Shown here piece after piece: positions 1 to 13,900 of a stretch of DNA of 64,000 bases (position 1 is its first letter; every line of letters starts with the position of its first letter). Below the pieces are notes generated by a model. It did not search any database. It had not been told where the DNA came from and saw nothing but the letters and a program-made list of their open reading frames with translations. Source of the DNA: Bugula neritina (taxonomy: Eukaryota > Bryozoa > Gymnolaemata > Cheilostomatida > Bugulidae); NCBI GenBank assembly GCA_964035545.1, contig OZ037770.1:5189662-5253661 (forward strand), in the 5' to 3' direction. Both the position numbers and the translations under genes were made by a program.

Positions 1-2146
1 CAAAAGAACACTAAATGGCAAAAGCAGTTTGAAAACCAATTTCAGATTGAAAATTTAATTGATCAAATATTGCTTTTTTATTTAGATTAAGACTCATTGC
101 GGTAAACAAGCAAGAAAACTTTGTGATATGGATAAGAAAGGTTTTAAAACAAAAGCCATGATTTTCAAAAAGTCTGCACCACACTTAAAATCAACACCAT
201 CCTAGATGCTACACCAGAGCAACGAATAATTAAAACAGTATACCTTGGAGAGTTAATAACTGATATTGCATGGTTAAAATGAACAAGAAATAAAGAGAAG
301 AAATGAACTGGCAAAAAATGCTTTCCAGGATATTTCTTAAGTATATTGAAATTAGAAAAATCAAAATACAAACACGAGAGAAATTACTATGCAAAAAATT
401 CTTCCCCATATAACAAGCAGATATTATTAGTTATTTATCAGTAACGCATCTACTAGGCATAGACTCACAAGGTTTCATAGTTGATTGTAAGAACAATGAG
501 TATTTAACACCATAAAAACCTAAAGCATTGATACTTGTGGTACATCTAGTACTAAACTCTAAAGCACTTACAGACTTACAGTGGTAGTCTGTTATCACTA
601 AATCTAATGATTTTCACAGTTCTCAATCAAGGTATTAGACACCATAACTACTAGTGGGCCTACTACTACTACTAGTAGTAGTACTAGTAACTAGAGTACT
701 ACTACTACTAGTACTACTACTGTACTAGTAGTAATAATAATTTATATCAAAAATGAGCACATTGTTTTACTAATAATATTCTCAACCTAATAGTAATAGC
801 AATAGTACCAACCTGATCCGTAATGGGTTTTCCTGAAGAATGGAACTAGATTGTAATTACCGACATGTGTATACATACTAAATTAGTCTCTAATAATATA
901 TTATTATGAAATTTATGATTATCGCCCCATTTGCGGAGTAGTCAGGCCGAGTTTATTATGAACACAAGAGTCGAGTAAATTTGCGCAGATAAATTACTGG
1001 CCACCATGATAGACCAGACCTGTTTTGACCGAATATCGGTTCTACTTGAACACTAGAATCGCCCCCAAGGTCCAATGCCTAATTGAGTCCGCGGCTCCTT
1101 TGGTCAAATGACCCAAAGATTCAATTTCAATTTTGAATACCATAGGCGTGCTCAAACTTATAGTTATAGGCTAGGGCATATGCATGGTTATTATTGGAAA
1201 ATAGATTAATAATTAGTAATACTAATACTAATAGTAATACGAATGCACTAATGGTAATAGTTATAATGTCACGATTAGACTTTACATTTGCTCTTACTCT
1301 TAGTCTTAGTTATAATCATATTTATAAACATGAATATCGCTCTCACTCTGACTCACACTCTGACTCTAACTCTAAGTCTAAGTCTATCAGCATCACCATC
1401 AGTATCACTACCAATATGAATATAGCTATAACTATAAGTATTACTCAATCAGTTTCACTATGACTATGATAAAATCATAAAATGATAAATAATCCACTAA
1501 TACTTAGTGATAACAGTTACTGATTAGAGTGATCTTAAATTAGTAATCAGTATAGCTGTGAGTATAACTCACTGTAGTACTCTTAATCATAATCATAATG
1601 GTAGTGGTATGAGTATCACTATCAGTATGGGATCAACTAATACTAATAGTAATACTGTAAAGTGTAATACTAATACTAATACAGTATTACTAATAGTAAT
1701 AGTATCAAATCGAAATTAATCAATAGTAAATATAGTTATACTTAAATTTAAAGACTTATACTTATAGTAGTAATAGTTATACTTATAGTATTAGAACCTT
1801 ATACTATGTCTATAGTCTATGACGGCATGACATACCCATAAATGGTGATGTCTAAGTCCTACTTCAAAGTAGCAGTTAAACTTAAAGTTTGATATTCTAC
1901 TCTGTATAACCGAGACTGACTATCATACACCTTACATGTCATGCTGAGTATCATTATGATTATCACTTGAGGTTTATGAGTATCACTTTCAGTAAGATAA
2001 TCATACTATGACTATGAGTTATACTTATAGTCACACCCCGATACCCATACTTCTACTTCTAGTGATCTACTCTTACTCCTAGTTCTACGGGCAAGGCTAC
2101 TCACTCATACTCATAATCATAGTAACTGATAGTGGTGTAACCTAAA
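1..2146. other. AT-rich non-coding DNA with simple repeats
   Basis: No gene is visible. Around 650-735 there is a trinucleotide ACT/AGT tract, and from about 1190 to 2130 a degenerate field of short TAATAC, TATAGT and CTCTGA-like words. The 89-residue open frame at 1194-1463 is translated simple repeat (Asn/Thr then Ser/Asp/His runs) and is not a credible gene. Confidence 0.6.
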
Positions 2147-2404
2147 CTAATACTATAACCAATGCCAAAAGACAAGGTAAAGCTAAAATTAAAAATAGAA
2201 ACCAAAGGGTCATAAATCATATGTGTAATGGTGTTTTAGTTTATGATTGTTTATGTTCATTATATGTTTATTCTACCAAGTACCAACTCATCAGTCACTT
2301 AGTTTTATAGTGATAATTATACTTACACTTATAGCCTACACCCTATAGCTTATTTAATTTTGACTCTACCTTGCCCTTTGGCAGTGATTTAGTTTTAATT
2401 AAAT
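2147..2404. repeat. MITE-like inverted repeat
   Basis: Two arms of about 45 bp face each other: the left contains AATGCCAAAAGACAAGGTAA and the right, on the opposite strand, contains CTGCCAAAGGGCAAGGTAGA. About 150 bp of AT-rich sequence lies between. The size and lack of coding suggest a small non-autonomous DNA transposon. The arms are imperfect and no target duplication is evident. Confidence 0.35.
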
Positions 2405-3755
2405 TGTTATATTTAATGTTTTTCATGAACTTTATGAAATTTTATTGATAAGATATCATATAGTAATAGTGATAATTGTATCATAATGATGATATTGATA
2501 TATAAAACATTATGACCATCAATGTATCACTGTGAATGTAATAATTTTTATATAAGTAAATTAATTTACTATTAAATAAAAGTTGTGCAAGTTTATAGTT
2601 GGCATCCCTGTGAGAAACCCCTGATGGGAAAGGTTTTTTGTTAAATGGGGCTAAGCAATTATTTGGTTGGAGCATAGGAGTAATTATGACTGGATGCTTT
2701 TCCTAACAAATGACAGTAATGAAAAATTGAATATGATTGTTATCTAATCATTATGTAAGGTTAACCTTTATGTTAGGAATCTCAATAGCACGAGCATACA
2801 ATTCAATCATCGCCATGTTGGCTGTGATTTTCTTAATCATACTTATTAAGCTTGCAGTTTTTGATATTTGATAGATATAGTATTCATAATAATAGTCACT
2901 TAAATTTGATGGTAATATTGATCAATAAATTTTAAGTACACTGACTAAATCTAATGATTAGTGGTAATGAAACTAACGACACTCAAACTGATTTGCCTCA
3001 AGACTGAATTATGTTTTCTAAGTGATGACAGACTAAGATTAAGTTTAATAATAGGGCAGTAGTACATGTAACTAAAAGTATAAGCTAAAGTATACAACCA
3101 TAAGTGAGTAACCATGATGTTATCTCGACCAACGCAATCTCAATACTAATACCTGATTTATTGAAAATGTTACTATATATTTGAGTATGAGTATGTAACT
3201 GTATTAATATGATAAAACTTATACAGTTATGCACATAGTGCTAGTGAAAGTATCTCAAACCGTTGCAAAATCCAACTTTATTCAAAACTTTGCTACAAAT
3301 ACTTGAGTTTTTATTTTAAGGTTGATCATAAAAAGTTAAAATTATTGTGAATAAATTAATTTTAACTGTTCATTTTACTTCAACATTATCTTTTAATTTA
3401 ATAAAGTTTTAATGAATATTAATTTATTTATTTTTCAACAAGTCACTGTTTTAATTAATATAGGTATAAGTTTAGGTATCTAATAACTTTAACCATCATT
3501 ATATTCATCATTTTTAATTTGTATGCCAATTGCTAAATTATAATACCTATACTGATATCACCACTGTTGAATTATTTTTCTTATTCACCTATGTTTGTAA
3601 TACGGTTATTGCTTGTTAGTTAGTAGCATATATAACAACTATAGTAATAGCTATAACTACAAGCATATTTAATATGCTAAGGTATATTGAGAGATTGTCA
3701 TAAATATCTCAGTGATCATATACATGACACCCTTAGCATTCATGTCTTGAACATC
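2405..3755. other. Non-coding AT-rich stretch
   Basis: Stop codons are dense in all frames, no paired splice sites flank an open segment, and no repeat structure was recognised. Confidence 0.5.
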
Positions 3756-3759
3756 TAGC

Positions 3760-4265
3760 CATAGCTCCCTTTATATTGTTTCCAGTGTTGAATGCCCATC
3801 CTGCAAGAATGCTTTGCCTCCATTTGAGAGGTGGTAAATTGATTGGATTTTATGTAAAATTTCTTAAGCTCTTGTTTCAGGACATCCTCAAACCTTAGAT
3901 ATAAGTTCTTCTAGCTGGATGAGTTCCTTTTGATATTAATGCATGCAATCGAGTGCGGCCGGCGGATGAGATACTTTGGCATGTTGACCAGCTCAGTGAA
4001 GACAGAAGAAATTCAGTTTTGAAGAAAGAGAATCCGGGTCTGTGATTTCAAATACATCTTCATTTATCATTTTATCTTCCCAGATTTTACTCAACATGTA
4101 TCTTAAACTCCAGGTAAGAAAAGTGCTGAGCTTTGATTCTTGCAGTCCACATGTTGCCCATTTTTTTGATCCACAAGGAAGAATGCTGAGAACACAAACT
4201 TCGTAGACTTTTCTTTTGGCGTGAATATTAGGGTGGTTGTTTGTCCATATTTGCTACTTCACAAA
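3760..4265 (-). mobile_element. Degraded 3' end of a non-LTR retrotransposon (LINE)
   Basis: Read on the - strand, 4265 to 3760 gives broken frames resembling the region after the reverse transcriptase domain of EN/RT LINEs. They contain KRKVYEVCVLSILPCGSKKW, then SLRYMLSKIWEDK, then a MPKYLIRR segment and RFEDVLKQELKKF. These match the usual LINE series of 'VYxACVLSxLLYGSExW', 'HLRxIxxxxWxDK', 'RMPxxRIP' and 'RFKDVLKxDLK'. Stops and frameshifts are frequent. It resembles the C-terminal part missing from the LINE relic at 52.6-54.5 kb and may be of the same family. Confidence 0.6.
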
Positions 4266-5847
4266 GTGGAATTATTTTGGTATTTGTCATATCCTGCAGA
4301 GCCCATTTAAATGTTTGAGCAGAAAAAGTAAAAATAAATATTTAGCAGTGTGTTTACTGTTTTGATGATGGTTTTAGGGAAACATGTAGATTTACCATTC
4401 ATGTACTTGTGACAGGCCTGTGTTTCAGCGATTAGGAGAGTAGAATTTTTCTTTAATAGAAATTGAGTCATGCAAGGGAAGCTGGTTTCCTTACTTTATT
4501 AAGCAAAATTTGCTATCACAACAACAGAAGTGTTGCTAGCCTTGATTTGGAAACATTTTATATTTATAACTCTGATACTTATTTTGAGACATTTGGCTGC
4601 ATGTTGGATAGATTGCATAGCATCTTTACTTGCGCTAATACTTAGAAGCATTTACTTGGTTTTCCTATAGTTTTATTTTGAATGTTTTTATGACATATTG
4701 CAGAACTGTGGGTTCATTCTACTTGTAAGTATATTCCATAGGTCTAACTCAAACCCTGTGAATTTTCAAGTTACTATGGCAAGCTATGATGAAAGAAATG
4801 CTAAACTGGACAGGTAATAGAAAAGAAAGTCCGATAATTTTTTTAATTGTAATTTAAATTACTTAGCTTGCATTACTCAGCAGTATGGTAGCAGTGGTAG
4901 AACCAGCAGCAGTAGCAGCAGGAGTAGATCATAGTATAGTAGTATTGATAAAATGATTGATAGATTAGAACTGTAATTTTGAATATTAAAAATATGACAA
5001 TGCCACTGTGCGCCATAAATTTCTTGATGGCCATTAAAATCAGCCATTAAATCAGTTTTCTTTTGGCTAGAACAAGCACTGCTGCCTGGACATAGTAATA
5101 TATTATATGTATGAACTGTATGTTAATTATATGTAGAGGAATTATTTTTGCTAGCTTTAATAAAAAACCCTGCTCGTTTCTCATATTATTGTATTGTCAG
5201 TTTCAGCAATTTCAGGCCAGATACATTTAAATTATACCTTGCAAATTTTAGGCCTGTTCCAGTCTACCTGTCAACACATTTGTTTGATCTGATCTAATTA
5301 TGATGGCCTTCCAAGCAATGTAGTTAGCAAAAGTGAGAGAACTAATATTGCTTTTTCAGCCTATATTATGTTTGAAACCAGTAAAATAATAGAAATCATG
5401 AAACTAGTAATAGGCAATCCTATAATGCTGTTTAATAAACTTATTTGCGCTGTTACTTTAGTGATTTCGACGCTGTTTTATAAATTATTAGCAATCTTTC
5501 AAAGATGAATAAATATACATTTTCTTTTAGTATGTCACCAATTGGAATATTTGGACCTGTATACCTATCTAGTGGAGGTGTTAATTTGTAAGCATATTGG
5601 TTTTACCAAGATTATTGATTAAAGCAGTTGCTGAAAGCCAAAATAAAATGCTAACCAAAGTTCATATCTAGTGGGCTACAATTTGCCAACTTCTATAAAG
5701 CATATAATAGCTAGTAATTGTTTCTATGCTGTACCACTTGACGGTCTGTTCTCTTTTACCTTACTCTATATTATGCTGTATAAATTCTAGCACACCTATC
5801 TGGTTTTTAATCATTTCTTGCACCATATGCCAATAATTTTTACGTAG
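4266..5847. other. Non-coding, possibly intronic
   Basis: No confident gene. Two short splice-flanked open segments, about 4760-4812 and 5531-5577, could be exons upstream of the tentative pair at 5848 and 6999, but they are too short to support. Confidence 0.35.
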
Positions 5848-7101
5848 ATGCATACAATCGGACAGCTGGATGGCCTGGCCATTGTGGAGAAGCATCATAA
5901 CCACCTGCTTGGTGTTGGAGCCGAGTGCATATCAAGGTGGGTAGCACAACTTCTCAGTTCATAAGTAGCAGCCTAGTTTTTTAAAAGGTTTGACTATATT
6001 AAAATATAAACATTTTGTTATTGCACTAATACAATGATAAAATGAGCAAACAGTTTCCAATATAACTTGCTGCTGGTGAGATTTAGAGTACTTGTAGTAG
6101 AAACAATATTAGTAGTGGTGGTGGTGGTGGCGGCAGTGGCAGCGGCGGTAGTGGTAAAAGTAATAGTAGCAGCAGTAGTAGCAGCAGTAGTAGTAGTAGA
6201 AGTAGAAGTAGTAGCAGCAGTAGTAGAAGTAGTAGCAGCAGCAGTAGCAGCAGCAGTAGTAGTAGCAGTAGCAGTAGTAGAAGTAGTAGCAGCAGCAGTA
6301 GCAGCAGTAGTAGTAGTAGTAGAAGTAGTAGCAGCAGCAGCAGTAGTAGTAGCAGTAGTAGAAGTAGAAGTAGTAGCAGCAGTAGTAGTAGTAGCAGTAG
6401 CAGTAGTAGAAGTAGTAGCAGCAGCAGTAGCAGCAGCAGCAGTAGTAGTAGCAGTAGTAGAAGTAGTAGCAGCAGCAGTAGCAGTAGTAGTAGCAGTAGT
6501 AGAAGTAGTAGCAGCAGCAGTAGTAGCAGTAGTAGTAGTAGTAGCAGCAGTAGTAGTAGTAGTAGTAGTAGTAGCAGTAGTAGTAGTAGCAGTAGTAGTA
6601 GTAGCAGTAGCAGTAGCAGTAGTAGTAGTAGAAGTAATAATAATAAAATAATAACATTATTAGTAGTAGTGGTGAAGTTGCTTTTGGTTCTGACGTTAGT
6701 ACTGTTAGTGGTAGAGATGGTGTTGGTAGAAATAGGATTAGTGGTTGTGCACTCATAGTTGAAGGCATAAAGCATAAACCAGAATTGAATACATATATAA
6801 CATAGATATGATATGACTTCTTATTTATATTGATTTACTATCTTGCATGAACATGGCATTTTCGCTATCAACATTAGTGTTTGTATTATATACTTTCACT
6901 AAACAAGCTTGTTAAATTTATAAAAAATTATGTAGGTGATGACTTTTGCATATCTGTGTTTAATTTTAAAAATATCATGTTGCATAATTATTTTTTAGGT
7001 GTCTGGTGAGCGGACGACTTCATTTTCGGCTGCTTCATGGCACCTTTATTTTCGGAAAAGATGTAACCACTTGTAAAATCAGTTTTTTTATGGTGAACTA
7101 A
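5848..7101 (+). CDS. Possible two terminal exons of an unrecognised host gene
   Basis: 5848-5936 follows a TAG acceptor, is open from ATG, and ends in a phase-2 AG|GTGGGT donor. The next candidate, 6999-7101, follows a T-rich TTTTAG acceptor, stays in frame and stops at TAA 7099-7101. A GT at about 7067 is an alternative donor. The join reads through GLAIVEKHHNHLLGVGAECIS into CLVSGRLHFRLLHGTFIFGK without stops. The composition is protein-like and unlike the flanks. I do not recognise the family. The intron between holds the trinucleotide array. Confidence 0.35.
6110..6655. repeat. Imperfect (AGT/AGC/AGA) trinucleotide array
   Basis: About 545 bp made almost only of GTA, GCA, GAA and GTG triplets, with a loose higher-order pattern in which AGAAGTAGTAGCAGCAGCAG recurs. 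It is open in several frames only because the triplets carry no stops, giving Val/Ala on one strand and Leu or Tyr/Cys on the other. It is a microsatellite, not a protein. Confidence 0.9.
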
Positions 7102-7732
7102 ACAATATAATGTTTAACAAAATTCTTTTTTGGTTAAAAATAAAGGTATACTGTCTTTGGCTTTCTGTTATTTCTATATTGTGTTCTTCTGTTGCTATGT
7201 GTAATTGATGAGATGACTCCAAACTCTTGCACATCCGCCACAATAAAGTTGATAATTTTGCTATGTGCATCAAGATTTTGTTATAAGTAGATATAGTTTT
7301 GCAATGATAGTGTTGATGCTGCAGCAGGTAACATTCTAATAGGATAAACCAAACAGAATTTAAGCTAAAACATTCTAAAAAAAATACAGCATTGCTTGAG
7401 CCACCTTGCCTTCTCTTTTTTCTAGACAAAAGTTGTTAGCTAAATAAGGAAAAGACAAATTAATGATTTCTGTGAGAGTTGTCTACTACAAAAATTACGT
7501 AGCAGATCATCATTAGTAACCATAACAACACGTACATGTTTACAGCACTCATGTGCTCTCTTTGTTCTGATTCGTCAACAGTCGCGCCCTAGACAGTCGA
7601 TGCTATCTTACGAAAATATATTGTTTATTGCGGCTAATATCGCGAAATGGCAAAATGAGGATCGACCCTGACAGTCGTAAAAGCCATGCGATGCACTGGT
7701 AATAACCATTTTATCACTGTATGATGTTTCAG
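7102..7732. other. Intergenic or intronic spacer before the LRR-ROCO-caspase gene
   Basis: No convincing coding sequence. The less AT-rich patch at about 7570-7700 could be 5' UTR or promoter of the downstream gene, but no TATA box or other defined promoter element was identified. Confidence 0.35.
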
Positions 7733-7964
7733 AGAATATGGGAATCTGGTTCAGACATTCTGGACAGCCTTCTGTAAGCTGGTCAGATGTACAGTCTGCT
7801 AATACCAAGTCATATACTACTGCTGAGGTGAAGCGTGAAGTTGGGAGTTATGATATCACAGATCTCAAACTGGAGAGAACAATTCCAAGTAACATTGGAG
7901 AGATTGCTGGTAAAGCCCTGTGTCTATGTGTTTCTAACCTGACTGACAGAGCAAGTCTAGACAA
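7733..7964 (+). CDS. 5' exon of the LRR-ROCO-caspase gene
   Basis: Open segment after a TTTCAG acceptor (or starting at ATG 7738) and ending at a consensus AA|GTGAGT donor in phase 2, which joins in frame to the first LRR exon. The peptide ends in LCLCVSNLTDRASLD and contains ITDLKLERTIPSNIGEIAGK. It could be an LRR cap or a linker, and no named domain was recognised. Whether 7738 is the true start or an upstream exon exists is open. Confidence 0.5.
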
Positions 7965-10900
7965 GTGAGTGTCTATTAAATAGTAGTGTAAATGTTAAAT
8001 GAGTTCAGTTGTGTCATTTATTAAATAATAATTGATAATATAATATGCTGAAGCTAAAGCATCTTTTTGCTCATAATATATTCATACAATATAATATACA
8101 TCAACATAGTAATATGTGCAACATTGTATGTAATCCAAATGAGCTTATAGTTGTATAGAAACTAGGAAGTGTACAACTGCCTCTACTCGATATCATTGAC
8201 TAAAGAACGTTTTATGTATATATAGCTAAAGACTGGAGTAATATACAGTTTATAATATATTATACAAAAAACTATGTTATGTCATCAACTGCAAATATAC
8301 AATATTAAACATTAGTTAAGATATAAACTTACATAGCAATTTAGAGTGAGGCCTCATGTACTATAAACTAACAGCTAACTTTGCAAAATGAAGCTTCCTC
8401 TCCTCATCTACAACATAATATAACTGAAACTCTTTGCTGTTTTTTGCAACAATATATCTGTTTCCTGCATGTTTTTTCTGTTAAATACACAATTAGCATG
8501 ATATAATAGTATATATTATTTTGATATGGTAAACATAAATATATGACACACTTTATATTGCAGTCTATGTCAGCTGACTCAGTTAGAAGAACTAGGCATA
8601 GTATCCAATCATCTCCACACAGTACCAGAAGTTGTGTCATCACTCACATCACTTAAAGAGTTGGATATGAGCAATTGTGAATTATCTACTCTACCTGAGA
8701 GGTTTGTTTTTCACAATATTTCTTCTGTTTTAAACATTCAATATTTGACATCCTTTATACTTCTCAAATAGTGTTATGCTATGTTATATATTGGCAGCAA
8801 ATGTTAAACTCTTGAATATGCATTTTTTGAACTTATCTAATAGCTTGTCGTAACATGAAAATAATACAGTTTTATGGTATGCCATTAGTAGTACAGAGTG
8901 GTTGATCCTGGGACACTTTTTTCTGGGCCACCCCTATTTTGGTGCACGAAACAACTTTTAATAGAAAGGCGTGAGACTTGGAACATAAAATTTTTTTTAT
9001 ATTCTTAGCATATAAAAATTTATTATGGTATATAAAACTTGTTTAGCCCGTGCCTATACCTTCGAGGAAGAAAGATCTAAAGTAATAAATCCTTGAGGTT
9101 ATAACAAAAGTGTTTAAACGTTATAACTCGAAAATACGGGTTGAGATTCGGTAGATTCTATTATTATATCACCATCCCTCGTTGATATCACTAATTTATT
9201 ACCAACCGCTCCTTGTAACTTAGGAATAGCGTAACCCGATAAATTATTTATCGTAATAATATCGGTAATATTTATACCCGTTTCTACGATATTACCATCG
9301 TTCAAAAGCACTAGTAATTTACCTCCGTAGTACAGAGTGGATGATTCTGAGCTACTTTTTCTGGAACTCTCCTTATTTTGGTGCACGCCTTGTCTTAAGG
9401 AGGGAGTAAAGTTGTTATATGCTGAGAATATAAAATTTACTATAGTATATAAAACTCATCTAGCCCGTGCTTATACCTTCCATTATTTTTTGAGGAAGAA
9501 AGATCTAAAGTAATAAATCGGTGAGGTTTTTGCCAACCTTTATAACAAAAGTCTTTAAATCCGTGTAAAGGCATATCTCCGCTCATGTGATCTCGATTTA
9601 AATTGCTCAGATTTTTACCGTTTTGAGGAAATAAGCAAAAAAAAATTGCGTTTTCTCGAATAGACTGTCTAGGTAGCTTAAAATAATTTTGCGACAAATA
9701 GAAGCAATCGACGTTACTGTGTCGTCCTCTTACATAATATTTTTCACACGCGTTTTGTTTTTCAAGCATTAAATCGTCAAACACTATTAGATTAGCGTCT
9801 AAATCGCTAGGGTCATAAACTTTATCACTCGATTCAACGAATTCAGCGGTTATATTACCATTACCTGTAGCGTAATTTTTTAAAATGCGATTTACGTTTA
9901 TACCTGAATTTATTATCGCGTCGCTATTTTTAAATAATTCTAAAAATTTTTCTTTAGATAGTCCGCGCTCGAAAGCTTTTTGCATATTGTTATATACGGG
10001 TTGATCGAGACTTTTACCATAAACCATAAGTTTATTGTAATCTAGCCAATTAGGTCGTAACAATAAATTACAGAGTAAAGTAGTTTTACCGCACCCGACT
10101 TTCCAACAATAACACCCTTTATACTTTTAGGGAGTAACGGATTATTATTACGATTAATTTCGTTTTTCCACGAAGGATTTTGTATTTCCATTTACTATAA
10201 TAAATGTATTGTTGTAAGTGTCAAACTAAAACTAAAACTCTTAATTACGGAGAGAGAGTAAGTAAAAATAACAGACTAATGGGTTACGGTAATTGCGGTC
10301 AATGCGGATGTAAAAAGACTACACTTGTTGGGTCGGGTTTAACGAATAATTTAATAAATAATTTATCCGTTGAATTGCATTACCCCGGCCATAATTTTTT
10401 AGGCCCCGGTACTAAATTAAATAAGCGTCTTAATGACGATATGACTCCTAAAGAATGGAGTAAACCAATAGATCGAGACGACGCGATAGCTATGAAACAC
10501 GACATATGTTACGCGCTTAATAAAGATACTAAGACTAGAGACGAAATATGTGATAAAAATATGCTAGACGAACTAAAAGCTATACCTAATCTTACGCCCG
10601 CTGAACAACGGCATAGCCGTATTGCCTCAGCAATAATAGGAACGAAAAAGCGTTTAGGTTCGGGAATTAAAAAAAAATAGTTCGTTGGACGGATGAGTTA
10701 GCCGAAGAATTGCATAAACCCGTACAAAAAAAGTTTTGTAAAGGACGAGTTTGGGTATCGGGTATTGATGACACTTGGGCGGCCGACTTGGTTGACATGA
10801 CCGAATTCGCTAAATTTAACGACGGTTATAAATATTTACTAACGGTAATAGACGTGTTTTCTAAATACGGTTGGATAATACCTTTAAAAAATAAGACCGG

Positions 10901-13900
10901 TAAAGCGACGGCTTCAGCTTTAAAAACAATTTTAAGCAGCCGTAAGCCACAACATTTATGGGTTGATAAGGGAAAGGAATTTTATAACAAAAACGTAAAG
11001 TCCTTAATAGACTTATATTCTACGGAAAATGAAGAAAAGTTTAGCGTAGTAGAAAGGTGGAATAGAACTATGAAAGAGCGAATGTTTAAATGTTTTTCGG
11101 CGAATAATACCTACAGATATATAGACGTATTAAAAGATTTAGTAAAACGGTATAACGAGACTAAACATTTGTCTATCGGAATGACACCGATTGAAGCTAG
11201 TGACTCCTCTACCGAAAATAAAGTACGTATAAAATTTCATTCTAATTTACTGGCGCCTTCTAAACCTAAACTCGCTATAGGCAATAGAGTGCGTATACCG
11301 CGTAAGAAACGAACGTTTGAAAAAGGTTATACCGTTAGATGGACGGAGGAAACGTTTACGATAAGTAACATATTATAAACGAATCCAACGACTTATAAAT
11401 TAACTGATTCAGGAAGAGAAAAAATTCAAGGATCTTTTTAGGAACAAGAATTACAAAAGACGAGTCAAGAAATTTATAGAATAGAGCGTGTGATTAAAAA
11501 GAAAGGTAAAAAGGCTTTAGTAAAATGGTTGGGTTATCCCGAGTCGCAAAACTCGTGGGTAGATTTAAACGCTTTAGAACGTTTATAAACATGAGTATGG
11601 ACACAAAAGTGGACACTAGACACGAGTATGGACACAAAAGTGGACACTAGACACAAATATGGACACAAAAGTGGACACTAGACAAGAAACAAATTATATA
11701 TATAATAAATGAGTTATTTAAAGAGTAATGACCCAGTAAAAAGAGATAAGATCGTACAAGATTTTATATCTCGAAAGAATAGAATAAAAGAAGATTTTGA
11801 ACGAGAGCGCGCAAGAATTGAACGTCGCAACGGCTCAAGAAAAATATTTTCAACCCGTAACGACTTCGCAAGCTCAAACGACTGAAGCATTAAAACAATT
11901 GCTCGCGTTACCCAATTATAACGTTCAACCAGCTATAACTGATGGAGTTATAAATTTAGACGAATTTACTTGAGACGCTTTAGCCGGCTTAGAACCCGGC
12001 GCATATAACGTAAAGTGGGACGGTAATAGACAGGTTATTGGTACTAAACCTATAAGTTTTAACGACGGTAAAATAATTTTCGACGGCGAAGAATATTAAG
12101 CGACTAAAAGACTTTTTAAGTATTTTAACGCGTAAAACCCCGATAGGTTATAGCGAAAATGATTTAGCGAATTACGCTAATATACTCAATAACGGCGGCG
12201 CTATATATCAAAGTAAACACGGTCCCGCGGATAAGAATAGTGATAAGTGGAAACAAATGGTTAGACCTATTTGGGAACAATTATATCCTCAAAGAGCGAA
12301 GCGTGCCGATAATAAAAAAGCTAAACGTGGTGACGGAGTAGTTTATTTATCTCAAGACCCCAACGCTTTAGTAGAATGACTTCAACTGTTATTTTCTAGC
12401 GTTCAAGCCGGACATACGAGAGTACAAAACGAAATTGTAGCTATATTAGACGAATTACTTAGAATGAAAGAAATTACTCGTAACGAGTACAAAAACATTC
12501 TTTTATACTTATAATAAATGTATGTTTACGATAAAAGACAACGATTGCAAAAACACTACGCCGGTGGTGGAATATTCAATTCTATTAGGAACGTAGTAAG
12601 TAAAAAAGCTGGAAATGCCAGTGTAAGAAAAGCGGCTACGGAAATTGGGAAAAAGGTTATAGCTAAAGCCAGTAACGCGGCCGGTGAAAAAATTGCTAAC
12701 GCGATAAGAAATCATGCTACAAGTCGAAAGAAAAAATTAAACGCTAAAAATCGAGCCGTATTAAAAATTCTTAGTCAACCGCAAAATAATATTAGTAATA
12801 TTTTAGAAGGTTCCGGTCAAGCTAAAGATTACTAACTTTTTTATTATAATAAATGGACTCTTTGAACATTACACAAAAAATTGTATCCGATACGAGTGTA
12901 GAGCGTGATCAGGTAGACGAATACGAACCCGTAACGGGAACAAATTTAAATAATCCCGGTGAAATTAGAATAGTTATTAATCAGCAAGATTTGTACGTTC
13001 AACCGAGTAAAAGTTATTTGATTATCGAAGGTCGTTTAACTAAAGCCGACGGAACCGCTTACGCTGACGCCGATCTAGTAACGCTAACGAATAATGGTAT
13101 GGCTTATTTGTTTAAAAGTATTAAGTATTAACTCGATGGACAAGACTTGGAATATATAAACAATCCGGGGCACGCTTGACCGTAATGGGTTTGCTAACTT
13201 ATCCCGACGACTACGGTAAGTCGAGAGGTCTTAATCAACTGTGGTCAAAAGACACTAGTAACGAAGCCGCAGCCACTAATTTAGAAAAAGGTAATGATAA
13301 GCTAGCCGTTACAAAAACGTTAAACGATAATATCGTAAAAGCTATAAACGCTAATAAAAAGAATATATTACTCAAAATGTCTCCAAAGCTAGTAAAAACT
13401 AACGTGAAAATAGAAGGCAGATTTTTAGGTCCGCTAATAGGTATAGCTACGAGAGTATTGCCTACGTTATTAAAAACTATTATACCCGGTGTGGCAATAG
13501 GAGCCCTTTCGGGAGCCGCTAGCGCCGGCGTTGAAAAAGTTATTAAAGGTAAAGGAATTGCTTACACCGCTGCAAGAAGTATTATTAGAGGTAAAGGTTT
13601 ATATTTAGCGAGTGGTAAAGGTTTATATCGATATAAAAACGGTTGTTTTTGTTCGGTCTCTATCTCTCCCGATGGGGGAAAAATTACGTTAACGAAAGTT
13701 GAAAAACCTAAATCTATAACCGGTGATGGTTTATATTTAAAACAGGGTTCTAATTATATAAACGGTAAAGGTTTACTTTTTGGGCCGAATAGTCCTTTTA
13801 AAAATGTTCCCATATTAAATTTTTTTTCATAGTTGAAGAAAAATTTATATTATAAATGACTGATATAATGAAAATTATTTATCAAAGCCTCGACGGCACC

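Noticed and set aside
1194-1463. 89-residue Ser/Asn-rich protein
   Set aside because: Low-complexity simple-repeat translation without splice or start context.
6083-6775. Long open frames of poly-Leu, poly-Val/Ala and Tyr/Cys
   Set aside because: They translate the trinucleotide array in different frames and show no protein-like composition.
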